In this document: piece after piece, positions 35,110 to 47,925 of the stretch
How the letters are laid out: each line of letters starts with the position of its first letter
Position numbering within the stretch: the first letter of the stretch is position 1
NCBI GenBank assembly: GCA_030765055.1
Contig: CM060952.1
Location: 82,448,630 to 82,512,629, forward strand
Length of the DNA: 64,000 nucleotides
Direction of reading: 5' to 3'
Origin: Mantis religiosa
Lineage: Eukaryota > Arthropoda > Insecta > Mantodea > Mantidae
Made by a program: the position numbers and the translations under genes
The notes under the pieces: generated by a model
The model's database searches: none
What the model was told of the DNA's origin: nothing
What the model saw: only the letters and a program-made list of their open reading frames with translations

Positions 35110-35590
35110 ATTGTTTGTACAAACGCTTATTCTTCTATCGACATTAACATTTGTAGATATTTCATTATAGGTTCAATGGGAAAATTTACTGATAATTAAA
35201 TGTTTTTTTTGGGGGGGGGTTTAAGATAAAATTACATTCTCTTTGCTTGGTCAGAACATAAATAAACAGATAATGACTTTATATTTCAGAAAATGTATTG
35301 CCATTTGACATTTAAATAATTAACAGTGAAAATTTTCAAAATGGTTATCTCCATAACATTTTTCTTTAACATAAATTGTGTTTTGACGGATCTAAATATT
35401 TTCTGTATCTCTTAAGGTTTACCAGTTGTACAAAAGTCGTACAGAATGAAGGGGACTTCAAAGAATACATCCAAACCTTTACAAATTTACTTTTATTTGT
35501 CATGTAAATATTTTAAACACAGGCACTTTGATGAAAATATATATTCTTTTAGAAAATATCTGAGATATTTCTTACTATTTTTGTAATTTT
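35110..35590 (+). repeat. Repeat family R (plus copy)
   Basis: Blocks TTGTACAAACGCTTATTC, TTTGCTTGGTCAGAACAT, ACCAGTTGTACAAAAGTCG and AGAATGAAGGGGACTTCAAA in the usual order. Includes a T8-G10 run at 35201-35219. Confidence 0.7.
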
Positions 35591-35599
35591 AAAATATCT

Positions 35600-35870
35600 A
35601 TGGCCTTCTCAAATAACTTGTTCGTTTTTTATCCTAGTTATGCAAATAGAATGGAATTTCAAAGTTCTCATACAGCGATCAACTGTTCAAAGACCTGAAT
35701 TGATTAAACCTACTGTAATTTCCTATTCCCTCTGTATCTACAAGGAAACATTTAATAAAATTATTGCTTACAAACATTTATCTCGATTAACACGAAGTAG
35801 ATAGAAAAATAAGCATTTTAAGAATGCTTTGTAGAAGAGCGAATAGAAAAATGCATGTGAGTGCATGCAT
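35600..35870 (-). repeat. Repeat family R (minus fragment)
   Basis: ATGGAATTTCAAAGTTC, CCTCTGTATCTACAAGG and TAACACGAAGTAGATAG are reverse-strand family R blocks. It faces the plus copy at 35110-35590, so the two form a loose inverted pair. Confidence 0.65.
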
Positions 35871-36399
35871 AAAATTTTTGTTATTAAAACACAGCACATT
35901 TCTGAGAAATTTCAAATTGTAATGTTTAACAGATTGATACTATACCTATATGCATTGTTGCGAAACAGCAAAACAAACTTGAATATCGGTTTTATGATTT
36001 CGCGCTTGTTATTGCAGAAAACTACACGTAATAGGTATTTTGCTGTGCTGAACAGTTGAGCACTGTCTCCTACTCAACGATGCTGTTTTGTACGGTGGTA
36101 TTTCTTTCCTTTCTTCATTGTTGTGACGATGATAATAACACCGTGTGTATCGACATAAAAATAGAAATTACATCATGTATAAATAACACGATGATACTTA
36201 ATATTCAGTTCCGGACCACCAATACAAGTTTCATAACCAAACTATCCTTCAGTAAAGTTTAACGAACCAAGTTCTTCAGTTTGTTCTCCCCTTTAAATTT
36301 GCATTACATCCACAAATTCGATACAGTTCGAAGTGCACGTTTTAAACTCCCATGCATAAAAAAATCATTGTAAGAAGATCCGCGCGCGAACATAGAACA
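35871..36399. other. Non-coding
   Basis: No feature recognised. Confidence 0.4.
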
Positions 36400-36905
36400 C
36401 TTTTAGGAATTTTTTTACTTTTTAAATGCTTTTAACGATTGTGATTACAGTTCGACATATTAGGATATTTTCATGACATGAAATTTAGATCTTGAATTTT
36501 CTGGGAATGTCCCCATAAGATCTTTTCATTCTACGTGACTTTTGCATAAATTGTAAAGCATAAGAGATGCAGAATATTTGTTAAAACACACCTTTTTCCG
36601 CATACATTTTTGTACAGTGAACCATTTCGGAGGTATTCGTTGTTATTTGTTTTAATATACCAAATTTTATAATTTTCTAATACGGGAAGTGCTTACTCTT
36701 TTGTTTTATCTCTTGACCATGCAAACAGAACGAAATTTTAGACATCACATAGAAACTAGCTTTAAAACATTTGGATGCTGCTTAAAGGTTAATGTGTTCC
36801 TATTTTCCTTTGAATCTTCAACAAAATTAACAATAAGATAATGTTTATCTTGATTAGGGTGAAGTAGACAGAGGAATCAGCATTTGTAATTGTACAAATT
36901 GAGTG
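36400..36905 (-). repeat. Repeat family R (minus copy)
   Basis: GAATTTTCTGGGAATGTCCC, GTGAACCATTTCGGAGGTAT, TCTCTTGACCATGCAAACAG and GATAATGTTTATCTTGATTA give the family R order in reverse. Confidence 0.7.
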
Positions 36906-37116
36906 CAGCACCTGCTTTAACTTACCAAGAATGAACATGATTGAAAAGGTTTGATTAAACTACTTCGATGTAACGTCACTTTGAGCTTCATATATTATTT
37001 AAATATTCAGCGGAAAAAAAATCACTGAAATGCACTCAACAAATACATGTTAATACTCTGAATGTACTGACGTGTAGTGTCTGTTATGGCGTCATAGAAA
37101 ACTATATAATGATTAA

Positions 37117-37587
37117 AGGCCGGAGGCAGGTGCGTTTTATACTGCACATGGACTGTACTGTTATCTCGCGCATGTTAACAATTACAGTTAGGTATAGCCT
37201 GACCATGACAACCACCTCACTGTAGCACAACTTACAACCATCATAAACTATGCATTCTGGAATTACACTTAAACGCTTACACATGCTGCTATTTATTAAC
37301 TATAAATTGTCACAGAGAGCAGTACACTGGGATACAATGTACATTCGTAAATTATTACATGTGAAATGTGGTCGCCTATCACTGAAGCAGTTTTTAAACA
37401 GTGAAAAACTTTTTTCGACGCCACACGATGTCAGAAGTGCACATTCGCAGGCTACGTTACATTGTTTTCGACGTTTGCTTCTAGTGGCAGTTGTTTGCAC
37501 ATTTGATGGCTATACTGTACATCTGACGTCATTCATACTCTGCTCCAGCTAACCTGTATGGTATGCGAGCGCACATCCCTCCGGCCT
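37117..37587. mobile_element. PIF/Harbinger-like MITE
   Basis: Terminal inverted repeats AGGCCGGAGG-CA-GGTGCG (left) and, read inward from the right, AGGCCGGAGGGATGTGCGC. A TAA trinucleotide flanks both ends (37114-37116 and 37588-37590), the TWA-type target duplication of PIF/Harbinger elements. It is 471 bp with no transposase coding. Superfamily assignment rests on TSD type, not on a known TIR match. Confidence 0.7.
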
Positions 37588-37590
37588 TAA

Positions 37591-40497
37591 GTAGTGGATA
37601 TACCTCAATACCTCATCTAGGCTGCTAGAAGAACTAAAGCCATACAATCACGCCATCTTTTATTGCCTAGTTAACGTTTCTTTGGAATAGAATTCGTGGT
37701 TTTCTCTCTTAGTATGTGGGCTATTGTTGGTTCCTCTTTCATGTAAGGGTGATATTTTAATTATAGTTAGTCATTTCATTATAATACAGCATATGTAGTG
37801 CATTCACTGCCCCATATGTATGTAAAATCATAGCTCCATTAAATGCATGAAAACATTGAACCATCACGATTCCTTTGGGCAGGAAGTAACATAAACTGCA
37901 GTCTACAATAGATGTCTGGATTTTCAGACATTATACTCGTATAAGTGACCCATAATCATCCCTTAGATGCAAATATCAGTTTATGCTTTTAGGAAACTTT
38001 GTTAAATAAGCATCCATTTTAAAAGTTTGCTCCATGTCTACAAAATAGCTGACGATTTGTCCGGTACCAGTTGCTCTGTGACTATGCAGCTTTTCCTGAA
38101 GTCATCAACATTGGAGCAAATATCACTGTTAGATCCAAATGAGCTATGCGCCTGTGAAGTTGGATTAAAATCTTAAAAAACTGCAAAAATTCTAATTTTT
38201 GTTTTTTTTATTGTATATATACTTCATATTTTAATTTGGCACCTTTGTTTTACTAATATAGCAATATTAATCACTGTACGGTATTTGAAACACAGTACTG
38301 TATTGGACATCCCAATTTTAAATCAAGATTATTTTAATAAACTTTCTCCCGGTATTTTTCATTACTTAAGATAATCCACGTATTGAATAATTTGGCTAAA
38401 TAACTTGCTCAGTAAAACTTTTTAAATGATTATTTAACACTCACATAGCTATTTTTAAAAGTGTATAATTACATTATATATTTTTAAATACTTTCATAGT
38501 CTGAAATTCATAAAATCGAGCAATAGCCAGAACGGTAACAACTTATCCTTCTTTTGTAGTATATATTCATTTTTCTTTTTTAATTCGAGGAGTCACAACA
38601 CCTGTATTTCTGGTAAAATCTTGAATGTCTCAGATGTTCTACGTAGCAGTGTGCTTCCCGTTTATGTTCTTTGGTTATTGTCACCAGTCTCCTTCATGTA
38701 ATGGAAAAGAATCGATCGTGGATGTCAGACTGAGCAGTCCGTTTGAGAATAGATTTTACGGGGCAGCGCTCAATTGACACTCAACTTCACCACGTCTTGA
38801 TCCGTCTTTCACACTTCCTGTCATAAATGCCTTTCTTTCTCAGGAAGTCATTCTCTTAAGTGTCTTTCCTGTGTGAGCTTGTTCGTACAGACTGCCACGT
38901 GCTGCTCCTAGGGACGACTTTTCCAGACAAGTTCAGTCTCTATGCCCTAAGCCATAGCTGTTGTAGGAGGTTGAGTGGTGTCAACTTGGTAGTAAGGAAG
39001 TAATCACAGTGTAAATAAAACAACATTAACTCGTAAAGTCATAACCGAGGATGGTAACTAAACATTTGGAATATAGGCGCCATATCGTACTCGAAATGAA
39101 ACTTGAGTTCAAACAAAAAGGTTTGATTTTAAATATTCAAAGATGATAAAATATATACTTAAATAACTTTATTATCCATATAAGGTATGGTCTTATTTTG
39201 CCAGCAAGTACTTCAAGGTCTCAAAATTATTTGTTACCTGCATCCTATGTGCAAGATGCAGTAATAATAGACAGTAGTTTTTAACTTAACTCTTACATTC
39301 TTTCATATTTTTCACTAATTCATATACAGTATATTGACCCTCATTGTTTCAAAACATTCATATGTGGCGACAAATGGGCTTCAACTCAACTTGCTCATTA
39401 ATTAATATTTTTGAAATAGCTAATACTCGGTAAAATTATTCGACACAAGTTGAATATTTTCATTATAGTTCTACTCCTTTTTCCTCAATGCGGTTTACGC
39501 TTTATTATTAAGGTTTGAACTTCAAAAGCTAATTCATAGAGAATTCAGGAATTTAAACTTTATTGATTATGAAAATATTTCAAACATATTCGTCATAAAT
39601 GTATTGAAAAAAAAGTGAAAACATAGTTGACAAAAATATGCTATAAATTCACTCCTGTCTAGATCATGGAAGATAAGACTGTGACGCAACTATATTTTCT
39701 TGAGTAGGGGCACGGAATCACTTTATTATAGAAGATGAACGTTAATTATATGGAAGATTCGCACCTTACTCTCGTATGTCTCAATTTGTATTATAGTACT
39801 AATAAACTGGGTCGGCTTTTCCTTCGGAACAATTGAAAGGCTGAGTGCAACAGTGGTGTAACCCTCTCCAATGTCGAATTTGAGTTGGCCCTGCCATTTG
39901 TTGTCATTAACCTTGAACTACCTATTACAATCGATATATACTGAAATAAATGTATTTTTTGCGTATTGGCTGCAACTAGATTTCTCGCTCTCAAACTATA
40001 GTAACTGGCTGCTGTCAATTTTGCAGTACAATGCCTCATCTTTTTTAAAACTTGGGATAGACCTCTGTTGTACTCAGCCTTTCAATTGTTCATCGGCAGT
40101 AATGTTCACTTGTTTATATTTTTGTAACTTGGGCTTGTTTACATTGGCTTGTTTACATTGGCTTTCCTTTACAAACATTAAATTCACACACACTCACACA
40201 CACATTCATAGCTTTCATCGGCATTCGAATTTCATGCAAAGGAGACGAATATGCCCTTTTCTAAAGGTTTGCTGCATATTTTGTTTTACTTTCTTTAGAA
40301 AGGTGTGAACGCTGCTGCATCAGTTTGGTAGTAGTGTCGTCATTGTGTCAAATTACCCCAATACTGGAATCAAAGACGAAGTCAAAACAGCACGTCAGAT
40401 AAATACGTGAAGCTACGCCTAGGCAGAACCAAAGAGGACGAAGTGGAAACCTAAACAGCTGTCCTACTACATACTCCCATTCATATTTTCACGGTCT
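37591..40497. other. Non-coding stretch
   Basis: I see no gene, splice-framed exon or named repeat. 38590-39000 is somewhat richer in GC but closed in all frames. 40180-40215 has a short CACACA/CTCACA run. Confidence 0.4.
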
Positions 40498-40730
40498 ACG
40501 CCTCTGTGGCGTAGGGATAACGTGTCACCTGACATTCAAGAGGTCCCCAGTTCAAATCTCGGCCAGGGTGAGTAATCTGGAAAAGGGGGTTTTCTGAGGT
40601 TTTCCCTTATCCTGAAAGATGAATGTCTAGTAACTCTAAGCTCTATGGATCCTAAGATCTTTTGAACATCATTGTATCCATTTTATTTATCGTCCGACAC
40701 AACTTACGTTGTAGGACGTATATTAGAAAA
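40498..40730 (+). mobile_element. SINE-A (copy 7)
   Basis: GGCGTAGGGATAACGTG stands for the A box and CCAGTTCAAATCTCGG for the B box. The body reads TTTTCTGAGGTTTTCCC, and the tail ends GGACGTATATTAGAAA. An older, diverged copy. Confidence 0.8.
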
Positions 40731-41340
40731 GTGTTAATAGTGATACCGTATAGTCTTCAGTACTGGCAAACTTTAATACAAATTAGCGAATATTTCAGAA
40801 ACTACAAATGCTAGGGAATACATCATTTGATACAAATGGTATATTTTAACTATGTTTTACGAGTTTAATGTCAACTTGCAGAATGACAACTGGGTGGGGT
40901 TAACGTGACGTAAACAATACAACAATATATAATTTTGCTACTGTATAGGTTTTAAGCATCTTCATTTCATTTCCACAATGTGTTTGGGCATTTGTTATAA
41001 AGAGCTGTTGCATTTATATTAATAATAATTTTAAGCAGAGAAAAAATATATAGGCTCACTTCACAGCTACAGATGCAGTGACAATATTGCGTTCACTGGC
41101 TGAAGTGATATATCTATTTGTTTGTGCTAAGTTATGTATTACTCATTTATTGGGATTGGCCCCGGCTTCTAGTTCCAAAGACATTTGATATTACCTACTT
41201 GTTTATATATCATATTATTAAATGTTAAGATCTTCCTCACTTTTCCGCTTTTCACATACTGTGTTGTCTCAGCTTCTCAAATTCATTTCCTTCATATGCT
41301 CCAAAAAGTCTTATAAACCAATAATCGAGACGGTATAAAG
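40731..41340. other. Non-coding
   Basis: No feature recognised. Confidence 0.4.
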
Positions 41341-41344
41341 TATT

Positions 41345-41830
41345 TTCATTATTACTTCCTACTTGTGGAAGGTATTGCGTTCTGCCAAAAAAATTCCATG
41401 TCAAAATTTGACTGGATTGTCTTTTTTGTCAATTTGTCCCAAATTGTTTCGAAAGCATATGCGATCATTGGGCTTATCTTTGCCTTGAATATTCTCATTG
41501 ATGTCTTTATTGACAGGTTTCGCAGGTTTTGTATTGTATACATTGCTTTCATGGCTGCTGCAATTCTATCGGATATATGTTCCGTGTAGGTTCTCCCATT
41601 AGTGTGCAATGTTACTCGTAATATTTGTAATTTCTTCTTATTGGAATAGCTTCCCCATCCATGAGGTATTTCTTCATTTCGCGCTCTTCTTCCACCTTTC
41701 TGGAATGTCATCATTTGATACAATGCTATATAGAGACTGGACACAAGCAAATATAGAATTATGACATCTGCTACGAGGTTGGCAACACATGAATTCCACC
41801 ACAAGATTTGTAAGAACACCAAGTACATAC
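41345..41830 (-). pseudogene. LINE reverse transcriptase thumb fragment
   Basis: The minus strand reads FQKGGRRARNEEIPHGWGS, then LQILRVTLHTNGRTYTEHI, then AAMKAMYTIQNLRNLSIKTS and MRIFKAKISPMIAYAFETIW. This is the region just after the active site in many insect LINE polymerases (GVTL-TNG-T...H...K...YG-E-W). It is a different family from the Jockey-like element at 5.6-8.9 kb. The N-terminal side fades into unrecognised sequence and there is no 3' end, so it is an isolated piece. Confidence 0.7.
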
Positions 41831-42987
41831 CACGAACCAGGCGAGAACTGCGTTTGTAGCCTATGTGATCTGAGATGTGATAGATTCATATTTAAGCGAA
41901 CAAGAATAGAATAGAATCCACAAAGCATTATGGTTACACTGTGAAGAAGCATAGACATACACATTTGGGTGCAATACCTCTTTAATAATAAAATTTCACT
42001 GGAAGTGTGTGTTTTTGAAACTCCGTGGATGATGATGAGTATTATAATATTAACAATAAGTAATTTTAGAAAATTTATAAAAGGTGTGTTGTTGCATTAG
42101 TTAAGTATCAAATTTGTTAATTAATTTCAGCATCTTCTAAGAATATGACACCCAAGTTTTCACTTGATATGGAAATCATTTATCGAAATGTTTTATTTTT
42201 TTCAAAACGGCTCCAATACCGCATGTTTAAGATAATTTTGTAAAAAAATAAACACATATCTCCAATTTTCTCGGAATAGTCTATTTGGATGATTTTTGCA
42301 TAGCTGATGAACCATAAGAAATAGACAGAATCTTGAAAAATGAGGTTGATATTACCAAAGCTTCATTTTTTTTCCAAAAACAAATACTTTTTTTCTGTGG
42401 AGTTTTGAGCCATTTAGTCATTTTATACTTCGTACCTATATTGTCTGTTCTAATATTGTGTGTACTTTTGTAGCTTAAAAGCCTGCTACAGCTTTGTTTC
42501 ATCAAGGGTTCTGCTTATGGTCATTTCATTATTTCTGTTACTAGCGGTTATTTGTTGATATTATGTATTAAAGTCATGTTGACTCTCCGTGCTCTGAACC
42601 AATGATCTATTGTTGACTAATGTTTGTAATACTGGCATTCCTTTCCATACATCATCAGTTGCATTGTTTCGTGTAACAATAAAATAATGGCTACTTAAGC
42701 ACAATAAAGTACAACATTAAAATGGCAAACTTAAAAAAAAGACTACTGGTTTTACGACTGAGAAATTGCTTTATTCATGGGCGAAAAACACAGCAAATTC
42801 TGGCTGGACTTATTTCACTGGAAACGAAACAATAGCCTATTTAACAATAAAACGTATTAGTTACAAACGAGCATGGGAGTTAAACTTATTCAAGAGAGAT
42901 ATTATTCAAGAAATGACTGCAGGATTTACCATAAGAATACGTAGTGAAGAATACAAATTTTACAAAAGCAATATTCACAATATTTAC
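41831..42987. other. Non-coding with a family R fragment
   Basis: About 42130-42340 has reverse-strand family R blocks (AATTTTCTCGGAATAGTC, GATGAACCATAAGAAATAGA). No exon was seen. A plus frame at 42766-43044 runs into the P monomer and is not a gene. Confidence 0.45.
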
Positions 42988-43214
42988 TTAAGTACTTACA
43001 GCATAGTAAGTCGCTACAAAAGGTGTGTATCTCATAACATATGAGAACCCCTAGTGGTTTACCGGGAAAATACGGGTCATTTGGATAATTTAATGTCATG
43101 CTGGCATGTTGGCCATAGTAGCTCAGTGGTTTAGAGCAACCGTACGGAGTGCGGAAGATCCGTGGTTCAAATCCCGGCTATGGCATTGAATGTTTCAGTC
43201 TGAATTTATTCATT
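42988..43214 (+). mobile_element. P-family monomer (tRNA-like retroposon)
   Basis: A 227-bp insertion with a perfect 10-bp target duplication, CAATATTTAC (42978-42987 and 43215-43224). It starts TTAAGTACTTACAGCATAG and carries about 124 bp (including CCCTAGTGGTTTACCGGG), then the 74-nt tRNA-like domain, then a 29-nt tail without poly-A. The 3' end coincides with that of the two palindromic copies, fixing the unit's 3' boundary. The promoter-bearing tRNA-like part lies near the 3' end, unlike standard SINEs. Confidence 0.85.
43112..43185 (+). other. tRNA-like domain of the P monomer
   Basis: Acceptor GCCATAG pairs with CTATGGC, the D arm GCTC pairs with GAGC, and GGTTCAAATCC is the B box. The anticodon arm is imperfect (CCGT/GCGG). 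It looks like a SINE-type domain rather than a functional tRNA. Confidence 0.65.
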
Positions 43215-43224
43215 CAATATTTAC

Positions 43225-43797
43225 AGTTTACACATTAATAAGGGAATAGCGGAATTCAATAAATTTAACTGCGTATTTAATATTTCTTTGTGTTGTAAGT
43301 GATATGTGCCTACTTTAAAATATATCGTGTTCTTTAGAACTTGCGTATTTGTCCAATGTTTGCCTAAGCTCTATTAATAACATATAAAACCAATATTTAT
43401 AATTTTGAGTATCGGTAAATTAAAAAGAGACGTGAATAGAAACTCACCTTTGTGTTACGTTGTTAATGACGCAGCCAGGTGTTCTAGTTGAAAGTGCAGT
43501 CCAGTAGATAAAGAACTGGCCAATGTACATTCTTGACGAATGTTTAAGGTGAGATAAGCGCAGATAAGTTTCGAGTATGACCTTGCAGGTGAGGTTTAGC
43601 ATGTGACTCAGTTGTACAAAATGAGTTTATCCAGACTGTTTAGGAATTTTGCGGGTAGAAAAAAATATGTAATGCAAAACTCACGTGGTTTCCTGTACAC
43701 TTGGTTTCATACAAAGTGCCATATACGCCATAGAGTTTCAGGCACATTTTACCAACCTCCTCAGCGTAACGTACAGTAGCATGTAGAGGTGTGTAAG

Positions 43798-43798
<1 letters not shown>
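43225..43798. other. Non-coding
   Basis: No feature recognised. Confidence 0.4.

Positions 43799-43868
<70 letters not shown>
43799..43868. repeat. (TG)n microsatellite
   Basis: About 35 TG units. Confidence 0.95.
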
Positions 43869-43869
<1 letters not shown>

Positions 43870-45311
43870 AACGTTGCTGTTTCACCAGTCAGTGGCGAGT
43901 GTTTGGGAAGTGAAACTGTAGGTGAATATAATATTTGTTATCATATCACATAAATAATCATTCTAGACACCCACCAATAATTTTTGCCAAAGATTTTTCC
44001 CAATCTGCCATTTTTAAAAGCTTAGCAACATATGTAAGCTATCCATACGTTCCCTTTTAGTCCCACTGGATCCACCACTGTATGTTGAGTATTTTTCTCG
44101 GTTTAGCATTATTGTGTGAAATTTATTCTTCATTTTCAGTTTTACTACAGTTTGCACGTAAATTAAATACATAATCACCAATGTGGTATCTAAAGCTTCA
44201 AATAATTCAACTTATTTTCACACTACTTGAGTATTAGAAAATGTCGCTACCATTCTTCTCAAAATAGCTATTTTCAGACATTAGCCTTTGAAGTTCTCTT
44301 AATTCGGAAGCAATTTTGTATATTCTAAAGCTAGATAAAATGCGGTACTCCTCAAAAATACACGTTTATTTCAAATAACTTCTGTAGCATAAACCATTTC
44401 CAGAATATTAATTATAAATGATTCCAATAGTTTAATATTATGATAAAAGACAACAGTGGACAAACAAACAACAAACAGACAACAACTGTGGTAAAAGACA
44501 ACAGTACATCAAACTCAGTCACTAAATCGTAAACCCAATGTTAACTTAAAATTACTATTAGTTTTTTACAGATATACAGAGTAAGCACGTCGGTATAATG
44601 CTCCTATATATGTGTGTGTGTATAAATCAACTCGCACTGCTCGAAGCTTCCCGACGTTCACTGCTCGCAAACTGACAGTGATTTTAACACTGCTCACTGA
44701 TCCTGAAAACTTTCACAAACTTTGCTGTTCACTGCCAGAGAATGGCTTTTCTACTCCCTTTTATGGGCTATTGGTCACGGAAGAAATGTTCTAGAGACTG
44801 AAGTCTCTCGAAACGAACGAATGGAACATTGTTGAGGTACTAAGATGAGGTAGTACTTACAGTTCGTGATGATATTCAGTCGCTGTACTTGAATATTGCA
44901 TTTCTGTGTCCCTCTCAGCGGCAAATAACGAAGATGGTGAACTGGGCGGACTGATACTTAAATTCTTTACGACAGGTATACGCTGGCGCCTTGACAACAA
45001 TAATTTCTGATTTTTAAGTGATGTCGACTTTGTGTTTTTATTGTGTTTGCATGAGAAGAGTGTGTAATTTTAAGACCAGGATATAATGTTTTTAAGCATT
45101 TAGCTATGGTTGTTCCATTTGTGTCTCTAGCGAAATGTGTAATGTAACTGTTTCTGTAAAAGTTTATCTTGTTTAACATTAAATAAATAGAAATACATAC
45201 TTTAAAAATAGTTTGGGTACGAGAGTTATAAGTGACAAAATAATCTGAGTGTAATATATTTTATAAGGCTTATATGGATAAGGTTGTTTATACATTTATA
45301 TCATGCTCTTT

Positions 45312-45316
<5 letters not shown>
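43869..45316. other. Non-coding
   Basis: No exon supported. 44630-44780 has repeated CACTGCTC-type words and an open plus frame at 44612-44794 that I do not recognise. Confidence 0.35.

Positions 45317-45372
<56 letters not shown>
45317..45372. repeat. (TA)n microsatellite
   Basis: About 28 TA units. Confidence 0.95.
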
Positions 45373-45375
<3 letters not shown>

Positions 45376-45384
45376 TTCCTGTTC

Positions 45385-45560
45385 CATATCGCATGAACGA
45401 TACTCAAATTAGTCCAGGGTACAAAGAGTTTAGAGCTACCAGACATTCATCTTTCAGGATAAGAGGAAACCCCGGAAAAAAACCCTTATCCAGATGATTC
45501 ACACTGACCGAGATTCAAACTCGAGACCTCTTGAGCACAACAACCACGCTGTAATTGCTA
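45385..45560 (-). mobile_element. SINE-A (copy 8), partial
   Basis: Reverse strand: AGACATTCATCTTTCAGGAT, AGGAAACCCCGGAAAAAAAC and a B box TTCAAACTCGAGACCTC. The 3' tail has been lost next to the (TA)n tract. Confidence 0.8.
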
Positions 45561-45606
45561 CCAACAGAATGGTAAGTCTTTTTTATCAGAAAATGAAATG
45601 TGTAGT

Positions 45607-45840
45607 GTTTAACGCCCGCTTTTACTACATACGGCACCGCAGGCGATGACACTGATGATACATGAGATGAAGATGGAGCACCGGTGGAATGAGATGGCGG
45701 GGGAAACCGGAGGTCCCGGAGAAAAGCCGCCCCAACGCCGTGTTATCCACCACAAATCTCACTTTGCCGTCAACTGGGATCGAACCCGGGCCGCCTTGGT
45801 GAGAGCCAAGCGGTCTAACCACTGAGCCACGGCGTGGCCT
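45607..45840 (-). mobile_element. tRNA-derived SINE, family B
   Basis: On the minus strand the head GGCCACGCCGTGGCTCAGTG and GGTTAGACCGCTTGGC give the A box and CCGGGTTCGATCCCAG the B box. The body then reads GGCTTTTCTCCGGGACCTCC and TCATTCCACCGGTGCTCCAT. The tRNA-like part is well preserved. The 3' end has no clear A-tail. A second, partial copy is at 9441-9573. Confidence 0.85.
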
Positions 45841-46879
45841 CTTTTTTATCAGGGACGTGTATTCCTTTCCACTTTAATTCTTAGTAATACATTAATTTCT
45901 ATATTTTCATTTAGGTCAGCCAATTTTCAAACAACGCACAAACATTAATACACAGCAGACAGTTTTGCAACTAGTTTTTTGGAGTCGCAACAGATGACAT
46001 GGGGTGCTAGTTGACAGTCGATATTTACGAGTAGATGTTATCGATATAGTTTCGATTTGCGGAAGCATTATTTCTTGTGTGGGAAATCCAGGTTACTGGT
46101 TCATAGAAGTTTGAAATTAAATCAAGTTAATTTATGTTTCCTTTATAAATAATCATCACAGGTTAGAGTTAGACGATGTGGTTGATGTATCTAATGGAAT
46201 GTTTGAAATTTCAGTTCTGAAGACACAGTTGCACATGCTGTGGACTCGTACTGGCATTTAGGAACAGCACAAAATGTAAGCAATTTTGAAATTCAAACTG
46301 CTCGTGCGAGAGTATGAGTAGTGAAGCATGTGTGAGAGGAAAATGCTGTGCTGTGTTTCTCTTTACTTAGCTATGCAAAGAGGAAAGAAATGGTCGCACA
46401 ACAAGGAAAACTGGTGTTCGACATTTTAATAAATACCTTTAAGACGCAGAACGTGTTATAGTTGAGCCAAGTTGTCAACTATGCCACTCCATATAAACAT
46501 TAGAAGGGCGGTAATTTGATTGGTTTATCGCAGGAAAGAAGCGAGTTATTGTTGTGATCGTAGATAGCTTTAAGAACAGTTCGTGATGAAAAAGGGACGC
46601 GAGTCTTAATAAGGAAATAGAAATCTTGAGTCTCTGCGAGGGAAGCAGGAAGTCATTTCGTTTAATGCTATTAGTCCGGGGTTTCCCTTCATAAAAACAG
46701 AAGCTGTTTTGTGTGTAAACCATGCAATTTCCTAGTACTGCTTCTCTAGACCAGCGTGCTGCTGAAATGTGCACATAATATCGATATCAGATCTCATCGA
46801 AGTTCCTGAACTGCCCCATCCCCAAACCCACCAAAAATAGAAGTGTGCAACTATTGCTGGATTCACAGGATTTTCTCTA
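45841..46879. other. Non-coding
   Basis: An open minus frame at 46475-46774 is not recognised and lacks supporting splice sites. Confidence 0.35.
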
Positions 46880-47400
<521 letters not shown>

Positions 47401-47481
47401 AGACCTGTGCAATATATGTGCAGTAAGTAAGTCCAGAAAGTAATTAGATATCCTATTAACCAAATTCCCATCTTTTAGTAT

Positions 47482-47921
47482 TGTCGCGAACCCTTTATCT
47501 ACGATAGCGCGGCTTGTGTACACAAAGAGCCGGCAAATAAAGATAGTGGAGATAAAATACTTACCGACACAGATAAGTGAGGTAAATGGAACATTCTAGT
47601 GATATCTTGTTTGTTGTATAGAACATGCGATTTCTTGTTTATTCTGGAAATATCTAGAATTATCAATGAGGTATTTAAGGGAGCGACGACTCGCCAAGAG
47701 TCAGTCGTAAGCAGTAAACAGTTAAGCTGATGTAAACAGAGATGTAAGAGGAGTGTTGTAAACAGATGTAATCAGAACGCTGTTTGTGTGGTCATCGACC
47801 TTGGTAGATTGTGGTGTGTATATGTGATGTAATGTTGTTACATGAGAATTGAACAGTGCATTAAGAACATTTAGAATTTCGGCAAATTGAACTTTTAATT
47901 CTACGAACCCATAAAGTCACA
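47482..47921 (+). mobile_element. Solo LTR (copy 1)
   Basis: Starts TGTCGCGAACCC and ends AAAGTCACA, giving TG...CA termini. It is flanked by a 4-bp duplication GTAT (47478-47481 and 47922-47925). It includes a TATA-like GTATTTAAGG near 47669, followed by GAGCGACGACTCGCC, plus an early AATAAA. No internal retroelement sequence lies next to it. The most economical reading is a solo LTR, probably Ty3/gypsy or Bel type by TSD length. The orientation is inferred from the TATA-like box. Confidence 0.7.
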
Positions 47922-47925
47922 GTAT

